Assembly: GCA_016703965.1 (NCBI GenBank)
Contig: JADJBB010000021.1
Span: forward strand, 1,798,001-1,862,000
DNA from: Acidobacteriota bacterium
GTDB taxonomy: Bacteria > Acidobacteriota > Blastocatellia > Pyrinomonadales > Pyrinomonadaceae
DNA length: 64,000 nucleotides
Direction: 5' to 3'
Shown one piece after another: positions 32,465 through 40,394 of the stretch. The notes below the pieces were generated by a model. The model did no database searches. It was not told the DNA's origin and worked only from the letters and a program-made list of their open reading frames with translations. The translations under genes were made by a program, and so were the position numbers. The first letter of the stretch is position 1; the number at the start of each line of letters is the position of its first letter.

Positions 32465-33115
32465 CTAGACCTCCGAATAATCCATCTCTATCCTCGTTAA
32501 AAATTTGGGGCTTTGGAATGTTTTTCGTGAGTGCGTTTTTATATGGAACTCACGAAGCAGTTTGAATTTTCCGCTGCCTGACCATTCTGTTTTTGCTCGA
32601 GAGAAAACAAAGGCTCCCTGCGATGCAGATGCGGTTGCGGCGTCGTGCGAGGTGACGAGCATGACGGTCGGCGTTTCCTTTATTCGCGTGCGATAGCGGT
32701 ACCAGTATGTTTTTGGCACCATGCGGAGTTTGTCCTTCGACAGGCCGCACAGATTGAGCCAGATCGCTCCGAAGCCCTTTGCCTGCACCAGATAGTCGGC
32801 GGCCATGAATGTTTTTTCGATGTCGCCGCTGCAGCGTATCCAGAGCAGATTTTCGAGCTTTACGCCGGCCTGCGTTGCCGTGCACGGATCAAATCCACCA
32901 GCCGCATCGACTGCTGCACAGACTTCGCCGTCGGCTGTGAGTTTTGCGAGCAGGGAAAGGGCAAAGCTCGTTTTCCCGCTGCTCGGCTCGCCCGAGATCT
33001 CAGTCACCGACCCGCGAACCACCGACAGCCCAAACCCTTCGACCTCGATCTCCTCGACATGCCGCTGCTCTTCCTGTAAATGCGAAAGAGTTTTGACAAG
33101 GGCGAGGTGTGACAT
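32465..33115 (-). CDS. imuA: ImuA, RecA-like mutasome protein
   Basis: 216 residues. VTEISGEPSSGKTSFALSLLAKLT is a RecA-type Walker A (GEPSSGKT), preceded by the GFGLSVVRGS entry strand; the Walker B-like strand is GFGAIWLNLCG. The protein corresponds to ImuA/ImuA', the truncated RecA/SulA-like partner of ImuB that is needed for DnaE2-dependent mutagenesis. It is first in the minus-strand order imuA-imuB-dnaE2, with 37 bp between imuA and imuB. A palindrome 15 bp before its ATG is a candidate SOS operator for the whole cassette. Confidence 0.88.
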   Translation of the reverse strand: MSHLALVKTLSHLQEEQRHVEEIEVEGFGLSVVRGSVTEISGEPSSGKTSFALSLLAKLTADGEVCAAVDAAGGFDPCTATQAGVKLENLLWIRCSGDIEKTFMAADYLVQAKGFGAIWLNLCGLSKDKLRMVPKTYWYRYRTRIKETPTVMLVTSHDAATASASQGAFVFSRAKTEWSGSGKFKLLREFHIKTHSRKTFQSPKFLTRIEMDYSEV

Positions 33116-33129
33116 TTGGTATTAAATAA

Positions 33130-33147
33130 TGTTTCATGTGTGAAACA
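33130..33147. promoter_or_regulatory. Palindromic operator candidate upstream of imuA
   Basis: TGTTTCA (33130-33136), four bases TGTG, then TGAAACA (33141-33147), a perfect 7-4-7 inverted repeat. It lies 15 bases upstream of the imuA start. Spacing and position fit a LexA-type repressor site for an SOS-induced mutagenesis cassette. The sequence matches neither the E. coli CTG-N10-CAG nor the Bacillus GAAC-N4-GTTC box, so the repressor is inferred. Confidence 0.5.
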
Positions 33148-33212
33148 ATAGGAATAGAATAATCCATCTATACATCAAAGACAAATTAAATTTTGAAGAA
33201 TTTAGAGAGGTG

Positions 33213-33294
33213 TTTTTACCGCAGATAAACGCAAATAGACGCCGATCAAGAGAAGATCTTATCGGCGTCTATTTGCGTTTATCTGCGGTAAAAA
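33213..33294. repeat. Fold-back repeat with perfect 34-bp arms
   Basis: Bases 33213-33246 (start TTTTTACCGCAGATAAACGC) are repeated exactly inverted at 33261-33294, loop 14 bases. With 34 perfect pairs and T-rich ends it can also act as a terminator for the minus-strand ABC-permease gene. It lies in the 188-bp gap between that gene and imuA. Confidence 0.93.
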
Positions 33295-33303
33295 TGTTTT
33301 GAT

Positions 33304-34398
33304 CTATTCATTCACCATAACCTCAACCGGATCGATCCCCGCAGCACGCCACGCCGGATACAGAGACCCGAAGAGGCTGCCGCCGATGGCGATGGCGACC
33401 GCCGTTAGCATCCAGCCGCGGGTGAATTCGAAGGTGAGGTTAAATTGCGATCCGACGATGTAGGCGGCGAGAAAGGCTGCGGCAAAGCCGAAGATGAGGC
33501 CGAGGATGCCGATGATAAAGGCTTCGCCCTCGATGGTCTTGATGATGAATCCTTTCGACGCACCGAGCGATTTTAGAATGCCGATCTCTTTACGGCGTTC
33601 GGTGATGGTCGTGTACATCGAGAGCAGGACGAAGATCGTGCTGACCAGAGCACCAAGGCCGACGAGGACTTTTAGAAAGGTATTCAGGTTCGGAATGCGT
33701 TCCTGAGCGTCGATGACGATGTCGCGGGTCAGGCTGACCTTGTTGCCGGGCAGGACCTCGTCGATCTTTGCCGCGACCGCTGCGGGATCGGCTCCGTCTT
33801 TGACCTTGACTAGAATGTAAGTGCATTTGTCGCTCTGCAGAGCTTCCTGCATTGCTTTGAGCGACATTTTGATGCGGGCACCTGAGGGCGGCGAGAAAAC
33901 GCCGACGATCTTGTAAGTTCTGCCAAAGAGACTATATGGATCGCCGATCTTTAGTTTCTCGTCGGTCAGTTGGCGTTGATCGATAATGAGTTCATCGTTG
34001 GCGACTGGGCCACGGCCTTCGACCGCCTGGATGTCGTTCATTTTTGAGAACGGCTCCCATTCCACGCCATCGATCTGTCTGAAACCCCAGGTTCCTTTCG
34101 AATCCGACGAAACATATCTGTACATCGGCAACGTGGCCGCCACGCCGTCGATCTCGAGCAGTTTGGGGACATAGCCCATGTTGACCGACGCGTGCGAACT
34201 CATCGTGTCCATTCCGCCCGGTCGCGTGAAGACGATCTCGGCCTTCCAGTTCGACGCGCGTTTCGCCAGGTCCTGCGTCATTCCGCGAGCGAGGCCCGTG
34301 AACATCACGACCAGCACAACGCCGAGAGCAACGCCGACCACGCTAATAATCGTGCGAAACGGGCGGACCCTCAAATTTGCAAAAACGAGTTCGAGCAT
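33304..34398 (-). CDS. ABC transporter permease, FtsX/MacB-type
   Basis: 364 residues with the FtsX-like permease pattern: N-terminal helix (RPFRTIISVVGVALGVVLVVMFTGLARGM), a large outer MacB-type periplasmic domain (IVFTRPGG through LVKVKDGADPAAVAAKIDEVLPGNKV), then three helices (LKVLVGLGALVSTIFVLLSMYTTITERRKEIGILKSLGASKGFIIKTIEGEAFIIGILGLIFGFAAAFLAAYI and GWMLTAVAIAIGGSLFGSLYPAWRAAGIDPVEVM). RRKEIGILKSLGAS is the coupling helix that contacts the ATPase, and PAWRAAGIDPVE the family's closing motif. No ATPase gene lies next to it; the partner would be encoded elsewhere. It fits export or lipid/lipoprotein transport, the substrate is unknown. Confidence 0.92.
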   Translation of the reverse strand: MLELVFANLRVRPFRTIISVVGVALGVVLVVMFTGLARGMTQDLAKRASNWKAEIVFTRPGGMDTMSSHASVNMGYVPKLLEIDGVAATLPMYRYVSSDSKGTWGFRQIDGVEWEPFSKMNDIQAVEGRGPVANDELIIDQRQLTDEKLKIGDPYSLFGRTYKIVGVFSPPSGARIKMSLKAMQEALQSDKCTYILVKVKDGADPAAVAAKIDEVLPGNKVSLTRDIVIDAQERIPNLNTFLKVLVGLGALVSTIFVLLSMYTTITERRKEIGILKSLGASKGFIIKTIEGEAFIIGILGLIFGFAAAFLAAYIVGSQFNLTFEFTRGWMLTAVAIAIGGSLFGSLYPAWRAAGIDPVEVMVNE

Positions 34399-34413
34399 TA
34401 AAAAAGGGGAAGG

Positions 34414-35295
34414 TTAATAGCGTTTGCGATACATCGTGCCTTTGCGTTTGAGGATGTACCTCGCGACGAGCGTAATGACGACCGCTAAGGTGAGTAGTGC
34501 CCACGAACCGAGCGTCGTCGTCCATGCCCACTGCCATTTCCAGCGAACCGTGCCGAGGATCGTACCGACCGCAAATCCAAAACCGAGGAAAGGGATCAAC
34601 GCCTTAATGATCTTTCCTTCTTCGAGGAATTTAGCGATCTGTACCGGCAAATAGGCGGTAAATTCACCAACCATTCGCGGCAGCATCTTAATATCGTCCT
34701 TGAGCGATCTAGTCTCTTCGCCGGCACCGACGAGCAGTACGCCGTGCTTCATGGCGAAGAGATTAAAGAGGGCGGAAAGAACTGAGAACAGCACTGAGAT
34801 CGCAAAAGCCCTCTGCCGGGCGACGCTGTTGTCCGAAGCTCCGAAGACGTCAAAGAAATATCGCTCCTGGGCGTAATGCGTCACGAATTCCACCGCGTGG
34901 CTGAACGCCGGAAGCACGATGGAAACTATGAGATTAGCGAGCCAAAATGGTTTTGCTTTACGGAACGATTGGACGACCGCACCGGACATTCCGGTCGTGA
35001 TAAAGCGGAAAAAAAGTTCGACAAGAACTGCAGTAAGCGTCACGAGCCAACTCTGACGGCTCGCCTGATAGACAGTAAAATAAAAGGAGGCTCTCAGAAC
35101 GGCCCCCATCAGCGCAGCCTTCCAGTTCCAACGCGTTATGATCTGGCCGGGGTGATGAAGGAGATTTTGTACGACATCGCCGACCGCAATACTGTCATCC
35201 CAGACCTCTTCGATGTCGTCGGCATCGGCGATCGAGTGATGTATATCGTCGGAAATAAGCATTTGAGGTTTTAGGGTCTCACTTTCCATCATCAA
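34414..35295 (-). CDS. Multi-spanning membrane protein of unknown function
   Basis: 293 residues; ATG 35295 and ATG 35289 are both possible starts. A soluble N-terminus of about 55 residues (acidic, DDIHHSIADADDIEEVWDDSI) is followed by several hydrophobic helices: WKAALMGAVLRASFYFTVYQ, WLVTLTAVLVELFFRFITTGM, FWLANLIVSIVLPAFSHAVEF, FAISVLFSVLSALFNLFAM, IIKALIPFLGFGFAVGTILG and LLTLAVVITLVARYIL. I recognise no family. The stop lies 15 bp before the ABC-permease gene, which follows on the same strand, so the two could be co-transcribed and this protein could be an accessory of the transporter. Confidence 0.7.
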   Translation of the reverse strand: MMMESETLKPQMLISDDIHHSIADADDIEEVWDDSIAVGDVVQNLLHHPGQIITRWNWKAALMGAVLRASFYFTVYQASRQSWLVTLTAVLVELFFRFITTGMSGAVVQSFRKAKPFWLANLIVSIVLPAFSHAVEFVTHYAQERYFFDVFGASDNSVARQRAFAISVLFSVLSALFNLFAMKHGVLLVGAGEETRSLKDDIKMLPRMVGEFTAYLPVQIAKFLEEGKIIKALIPFLGFGFAVGTILGTVRWKWQWAWTTTLGSWALLTLAVVITLVARYILKRKGTMYRKRY

Positions 35296-35621
35296 ACCTG
35301 TGTTTTGCGCCTTGCATTACGCATCAAACACGGTAATTCCCAATACCGTTTGACGGCGCATTGGTGATCGCGTTTTCCAGGGAAAACGAAAACGTAAATG
35401 CTACCATATGGAAGGCGAAAATGCCCGTTCAAAACGGTGCGAACGGGCCGAGTGGCAGTAACCCGAAAAGTCTAGCATGGCCATTGTGCATTCCGGCGGG
35501 ATCGATCGGTAAAATTTTTTCAAATTAATTTGTCATAAATCCCAGTCGGCCGGTGTTTTGCTCATAGATACGGGAAATTATTCATTATCATCCCGAACAG
35601 TTTTTGTTAGGAGACGCAATT
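35296..35621. other. Divergent intergenic region with two hairpins
   Basis: 326 bp between divergent genes, no supported ORF. It holds a hairpin at 35326-35352 (ACGGTA with TACCGT) and a second at 35423-35448 (GCCCGTTC with GAACGGGC); neither is followed by a T-run, so they are more likely operator or 5'-UTR structures than terminators. AGGAG for the DUF4097 gene stands before 35622. Promoters for both flanking genes must lie here but I could not assign them with confidence. Confidence 0.5.
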
Positions 35622-37580
35622 ATGAGTTGGTTATTTACGATACTTTTCGCCGGTTTGGTTTACACATCGCAGGGTACTGTCGTTTCGACGCCGGAAAACC
35701 GATTAGAGACAGCCCCGGCCGCAGTTAGTCCGGCGGTTGATGAGACCGAGAAGTTTGAGAAGTCTTATCCGCTGAACGCGAACGGCCGCGTCAATATCTC
35801 GAACGTCAACGGCTCGATCACGATAGAGGCATGGGATCGCAGCGAGGTTAAGCTCGAATATACGAAGATCGCCGATTCCAAAGAACGGCTCGCTGATGTC
35901 GAAGTACGCATCGAATCGCGGCAGGATTATTTCAGCGTCGAGACCGATTACGACTGGAAGGGCAAGGACAGCGGCGAACGTTGGCGTAACGGCGGCAAGC
36001 TCAACGTCGAGTTTCGCCTGATGGTTCCGAGAGGGGCGGTGCTCAATGAAGTTGAGACGGTCAACGGATCTGTCACGGTTTCTGATTTTGTGAACCTGAC
36101 CGTTGTCTCAGCCGTCAACGGATCGGTCAATGCGACCAATCTCCGCGGCACGGCAAAGCTCTCGACCGTTAACGGCGAGGTCAAGGCTGATTTTGACCGG
36201 CTCGAAACGGGCAGCAAGATTTCGCTAGAAACGGTGAACGGGCGCGTCAATCTCACGATCCCATCGGACTCGAATGCCACGGTCAAGGCAGAATCGCTCA
36301 ACGGAGCTATCAGCAACGATTTTGGGCTGCCGGTGCGAAAAGGAAAATACGTCGGCCGCGACCTCTATGGCAAACTCGGCAGCGGTGATGTCCAGATCCG
36401 TTTAGAGAGCGTCAACGGAGCCCTTTCTGTCGGACGCAAGAGTGATGGCAGATCGCTGAGCCCGGCGACCAACCTTCTCCAGCAAAAGGATAAGGACGAA
36501 GAGGATTGGATGGCCGGTGTAGCGGCTGTCGTATCGCTTGACACGGCAAAAATGAACCAGCAGATCGCCAAGGCTGCCAAGGAATCGGCAAAGGTTTCCG
36601 CCGCAGTCTCGGCAAATGTCGCCGAGAAAGCAATAGCTGACGCACAGGCTGAGCTGAAGAATATTCAGCCGGTTCTGGATAAGATCAACGCCGAAGCCAT
36701 GGTCGTAACGGCGGACGCCCTCGCGAAGACGGCAGATCTGATGAGATCCGATGAGATGCGTGACCGTATGCGTGATGCCCAGAACGCGCAGCGTGACGCA
36801 ATGGCGCGGATGGCCGAAGCAAGTTTCTTTCCGACGCTGCCGCGGGTAGAAAAGAAGAGCAATTCATTTCCGGTAAAGGGTGTGCCGAAAGTGACCGTGC
36901 AGGGCAAAGGCTGCTCGGTAACGGTCCGCGGTTGGGACAAACAGGAAGTTCAATACAACGTCACACAGTTTACCGATGCGCGGAATCGCCAGCCGGTCAC
37001 GCTCAAGGACGAGCACAGCGAATCAGCCGTCAATATTACGGTCATCAATCCCTCGGATGAGGCTCGTGACGGATATTTTGACGGATCGCGCCCCGTACGC
37101 ATCGAGATCTTTGTTCCGCGCAAAACCAACCTCAAGATCGATGCCAACGGCACGATCAGGCTCGACGGTGTTTCAGGCGAGCTGCAGGTTACCGGCGGCG
37201 ATCAGAGCATTGACATTCGCGATTCGGACGGTAAACTCAACGTTTCAAACGCCGACGGCAACGTCAGGATCATCGGTTTTCGCGGTGACCTGATAGCTAA
37301 AACACTGGATGGCAACATCCGTATGGATGGTGATTTCACCTCAATTGCCGGCCAGACCAACGACGGAACCTTTCTCCTGACCGTTCCCGGCGATCTGGAT
37401 GCTGATATAGCCGGAAGCGGCAAGGACGGATTTTCCTTCCGTGTCGAGGATCTCGGGAACGGCAAACAGGTCTCCGAACGCAACTGGAAGTTCGGCAGCG
37501 GCTCCCGTAAATATCGATTTATCTCCAACGAAGGATCTCTCATCGTTCAAAATCGAGACCGTCTCGGTGCAGAGAACTAA
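35622..37580 (+). CDS. Exported DUF4097-type beta-repeat protein
   Basis: 652 residues from ATG 35622 behind AGGAG; the earlier in-frame start at 35604 lacks such a site. SWLFTILFAGLVYTSQG is a signal peptide. Two DUF4097-like beta-solenoid parts flank a helical, alanine-rich middle (KESAKVSAAVSANVAEKAIADAQAEL...). In the first part a VNGS-type turn recurs about seven times: NVNGSI, TVNGSV, AVNGSV, TVNGEV, TVNGRV, SLNGAI, SVNGAL. The second part repeats similar turns with D/N-rich loops (SDGKLNVSNADGNVRI, LDGNIRMDGDF, TNDGTFLL). DUF4097 proteins are thought to be surface or periplasmic adhesin-like beta-helices; a molecular role is not known. Confidence 0.88.
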   Translation: MSWLFTILFAGLVYTSQGTVVSTPENRLETAPAAVSPAVDETEKFEKSYPLNANGRVNISNVNGSITIEAWDRSEVKLEYTKIADSKERLADVEVRIESRQDYFSVETDYDWKGKDSGERWRNGGKLNVEFRLMVPRGAVLNEVETVNGSVTVSDFVNLTVVSAVNGSVNATNLRGTAKLSTVNGEVKADFDRLETGSKISLETVNGRVNLTIPSDSNATVKAESLNGAISNDFGLPVRKGKYVGRDLYGKLGSGDVQIRLESVNGALSVGRKSDGRSLSPATNLLQQKDKDEEDWMAGVAAVVSLDTAKMNQQIAKAAKESAKVSAAVSANVAEKAIADAQAELKNIQPVLDKINAEAMVVTADALAKTADLMRSDEMRDRMRDAQNAQRDAMARMAEASFFPTLPRVEKKSNSFPVKGVPKVTVQGKGCSVTVRGWDKQEVQYNVTQFTDARNRQPVTLKDEHSESAVNITVINPSDEARDGYFDGSRPVRIEIFVPRKTNLKIDANGTIRLDGVSGELQVTGGDQSIDIRDSDGKLNVSNADGNVRIIGFRGDLIAKTLDGNIRMDGDFTSIAGQTNDGTFLLTVPGDLDADIAGSGKDGFSFRVEDLGNGKQVSERNWKFGSGSRKYRFISNEGSLIVQNRDRLGAEN

Positions 37581-37628
37581 GGTCGATCTGGCGGCATGCG
37601 TTCCATGCCGCCAATTCTTTTGAAACTT

Positions 37629-37655
37629 ATTGACTAAACTATCGTTTTAGTCAAT
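37629..37655. promoter_or_regulatory. Inverted repeat, operator or attenuator candidate
   Basis: ATTGACTAAA at 37629-37638 is exactly inverted at 37646-37655, spacer 7. It lies between the DUF4097 gene and the DUF5916 gene, 56 bases before the latter's ATG. Without a following T-run it is more likely a protein-binding site than a terminator. Confidence 0.35.
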
Positions 37656-37710
37656 TGCTCCGTTGCATTAATTCTTAGAATTTTCCCCAAAGCAATAAAT
37701 AGGTGTTTTA

Positions 37711-40221
37711 ATGAAGTCCGTAAGCAGTATCTCTTTCATAATTCTATTTCTATTCCTCTCGATCCTTAGCGTTTCCGCTCAGGAAACTAACGGCAGCGGA
37801 ACTCGGAGCAATGAATCCGGCGAAGCTCCCAAGACGGCCGAAGCACCCAAGGGTAATGCGGTTACCGTTCCGGCGGAAAAGCTGAGGCCGATGCACATAC
37901 CAAAAATGGCTGTGGGCATGGTGATCGACGGCCGGCCGGACGAGGATGCCTGGAAGCAGGCAGCCGTTTTCAAAGATTTTTACCAGACCTATCCCGGAAA
38001 TAATACATCACCGTCGAAACCGACCGAATTCATGATGATGTACGACGAGAAGAATCTCTACGTCGCGTGGAAATGCTGGGATGACAAAGACAAGATCCGG
38101 GCGACCGTCGCAAAACGCGATAGCGTTTTCAGCGAAGACAACGTTCGCATGTGGCTCGACACCTTCAATGACCGCCGGCGTGCCTACGTGATCGGATTCA
38201 ATCCGCTCGGCATTCAGGCTGACGGTATTTTTACTGAGGGCCAGGGGGCTGATTTCTCGGTCGATATCGTGATGGAATCGAAAGGCGTGATCGAAGACTG
38301 GGGCTGGTCGGTCGAGGCGAAGATACCTTTCAAATCACTTCGCTACAAGACAGGAAAAGGAACGCTCTGGGGCTTTAACGTCGCACGCAATATCGATCGG
38401 TTCAATGACGAATTCGATCAATGGCTGCCCGAGGACCGCAATGTTTCCGGCTTTCTCACGCAGCACGGCAAGATCAGCGGGCTTGATGACATTAAGTATG
38501 AACGCACGCTCGAGATCGTGCCGAGCGTCACGCTCAGCGAGACCGGGAGCCGGGTTCAGGCTAACGAAGTTCCGGGCGGCAGATTTGTTAATCAACCGGT
38601 CAAAAAGCAGATCGGCGTTAACCTGAAATACACGATCAACCCGAGCGTGACGCTGGATCTCGCGATAAATCCTGATTTCGCCGAGATCGAGGCTGATGCT
38701 CCGGTAGTGACGGCAAATCAGCGGTTTCCGATCTTTTTTCAGGAGAAGCGCCCGTTCTTTCTCGAAGGGGCAGACATTTTTAACTCGCCGCTGCAGGTAT
38801 TTTATTCAAGGAACATCGTCGATCCCGACGTCGCGTTGAAACTTACGGGCAAAATGGGTAAGACGTCATTCGGCATCCTCGCGGCATCGGACAACGCTCC
38901 GGGCAACTACAGCGAAAACGAGCGCAACGATCCGAATGTTCGCCCGCGTATCGATGAGTTTCTCGATAAGAACTCACTGTTTGCGGTCGCCCGTGTAAAA
39001 CGTGATTTCGGCTCCGAAAACAACATCGGTTTTTTTGCGACCTATCGAGCTTTCCCCGAGCAGAAGAATCTTTTGAGCGGGATCGACGGCAGGATCAAGT
39101 TCACGCCGAAGCTGGTCGGGCAGTTTCAGGTGGTTGGTACGACCTCGCGCCGCTGCTTCTTTGACCCTGAGTTCGAACCGACGCTGAATCCGATCCAGGC
39201 AGCATCGAATCAAGCCATCTGCGGCGGCGGCACGTTTGGCGGCGTGACGGTTCTCGGCAGCAAATACAATCAATACAAGACCGGCAATGGCCTTGGCTAT
39301 TACATGAATCTCGATTATTCCGCCGAAACACACGGCTGGTTTTTTGAAGCCGGCGGCAGAAGCAAATATTATCGGGCTGATTCGGGGTTCACACGGCAGA
39401 CAAATACCAATTTCATGTTCTTCTTCAACCGGTTTTCAACTAAATCGGACTCGAAGAAAAAGATCATCCGTGCCCAGTGGAATCAGATGGGCGGCGTTGA
39501 TTATAACTGGGAAGGCAAGCTGACGTCGGCGAATGTTCAAACCAACGGAAGCATCAGCCTGGCTCGCAATACGTCCATAAACGCAGGTGTGCAAACCGCC
39601 TACCAGAAGATCTTTGAAGAGGAGTTTGGGCTTAAACGTTCGCCCACGCGGCCGCTCGGCACATTTCTCGGTGCTCCAACCCGATCGGCATGGCAGCAAG
39701 TTTTTACGACAAATTTCGAGCAAACGCCGAACAAGCGGTTGAGCTACGGATTTTTCCTTGGGACGATACTTAACTCATTCGATTATTTCTATTTCGACCC
39801 TGTTACCGGACTGCAGAATCCCGGTCCCGGTGCACAGCGTGACGCGGAATTATTTGTCAGATTAACGCCGATCGATCCGCTCAGCGTTTCGGTTAGCTAC
39901 ACCAAGAGCCGTTTGGTACGTAACGACAACAAGGTCCGCTCTTACGATTCGGATATTGTCAGTGTTCGCTCGACGTATTATTTCACGCGATTTCTGTTCA
40001 CGCGATTCCGGCTCGATTTTGACGGAACCGAGAAGAACTACGCGGGCCAAGCCCTGTTCGGCTGGACGCCGAGTCCCGGCACGGCCTTTTACGCGGGCTA
40101 TAATGACAATCTCAACCGCAATAGCTTTAACCCGTTCAACGGCCAGTACGAGCCAGGATTCACCAGAAACGGGCGAACATTCTTTATCAGGATGTCGTAT
40201 CTTTTCCGTAAGAGTTTTTAG
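37711..40221 (+). CDS. DUF5916 outer-membrane protein with CBM9-like domain
   Basis: 836 residues. MKSVSSISFIILFLFLSILSVSAQ is a signal peptide. The front part is a CBM9-like carbohydrate-binding beta-sandwich (VIDGRPDEDAWKQAAVFKDFYQTYPGNNTSPSKPTEFMMMYDEKNLYVAWKCWDDKDKIRA, with VIGFNPLGIQADGIFTEG). The rest is the DUF5916 beta-barrel with INPDFAEIEADAPVVTANQRFPIFFQEKRPFFLEGADIF and strands to the terminal phenylalanine (MSYLFRKSF), which is the usual signal for assembly by the Bam complex. Family members are outer-membrane proteins of unknown transport or catabolic role. The CBM9-like part suggests polysaccharide or glycan contact outside the cell. Confidence 0.93.
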   Translation: MKSVSSISFIILFLFLSILSVSAQETNGSGTRSNESGEAPKTAEAPKGNAVTVPAEKLRPMHIPKMAVGMVIDGRPDEDAWKQAAVFKDFYQTYPGNNTSPSKPTEFMMMYDEKNLYVAWKCWDDKDKIRATVAKRDSVFSEDNVRMWLDTFNDRRRAYVIGFNPLGIQADGIFTEGQGADFSVDIVMESKGVIEDWGWSVEAKIPFKSLRYKTGKGTLWGFNVARNIDRFNDEFDQWLPEDRNVSGFLTQHGKISGLDDIKYERTLEIVPSVTLSETGSRVQANEVPGGRFVNQPVKKQIGVNLKYTINPSVTLDLAINPDFAEIEADAPVVTANQRFPIFFQEKRPFFLEGADIFNSPLQVFYSRNIVDPDVALKLTGKMGKTSFGILAASDNAPGNYSENERNDPNVRPRIDEFLDKNSLFAVARVKRDFGSENNIGFFATYRAFPEQKNLLSGIDGRIKFTPKLVGQFQVVGTTSRRCFFDPEFEPTLNPIQAASNQAICGGGTFGGVTVLGSKYNQYKTGNGLGYYMNLDYSAETHGWFFEAGGRSKYYRADSGFTRQTNTNFMFFFNRFSTKSDSKKKIIRAQWNQMGGVDYNWEGKLTSANVQTNGSISLARNTSINAGVQTAYQKIFEEEFGLKRSPTRPLGTFLGAPTRSAWQQVFTTNFEQTPNKRLSYGFFLGTILNSFDYFYFDPVTGLQNPGPGAQRDAELFVRLTPIDPLSVSVSYTKSRLVRNDNKVRSYDSDIVSVRSTYYFTRFLFTRFRLDFDGTEKNYAGQALFGWTPSPGTAFYAGYNDNLNRNSFNPFNGQYEPGFTRNGRTFFIRMSYLFRKSF

Positions 40222-40246
40222 AAAAGTTCCCTCCTCATGATGCTCC

Positions 40247-40280
40247 GACGGTGGATCCGATGGTCCGCCGTCTTTTTTTT
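40247..40280 (+). terminator. Rho-independent terminator after the DUF5916 gene
   Basis: GACGGTGGA and TCCGCCGTC form a stem with a loop of about eight bases and a following run of eight T. Confidence 0.88.
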
Positions 40281-40394
40281 GCTTAAGCAATTCTTAAGCA
40301 AAAAGTTCTTGTATCAGATGAAGCATTAGTGTATAACTTTAAGCAGGTACAACATTTCTTGCCGATCCGGCCTCAAGTTACAGGAGAGATAATA

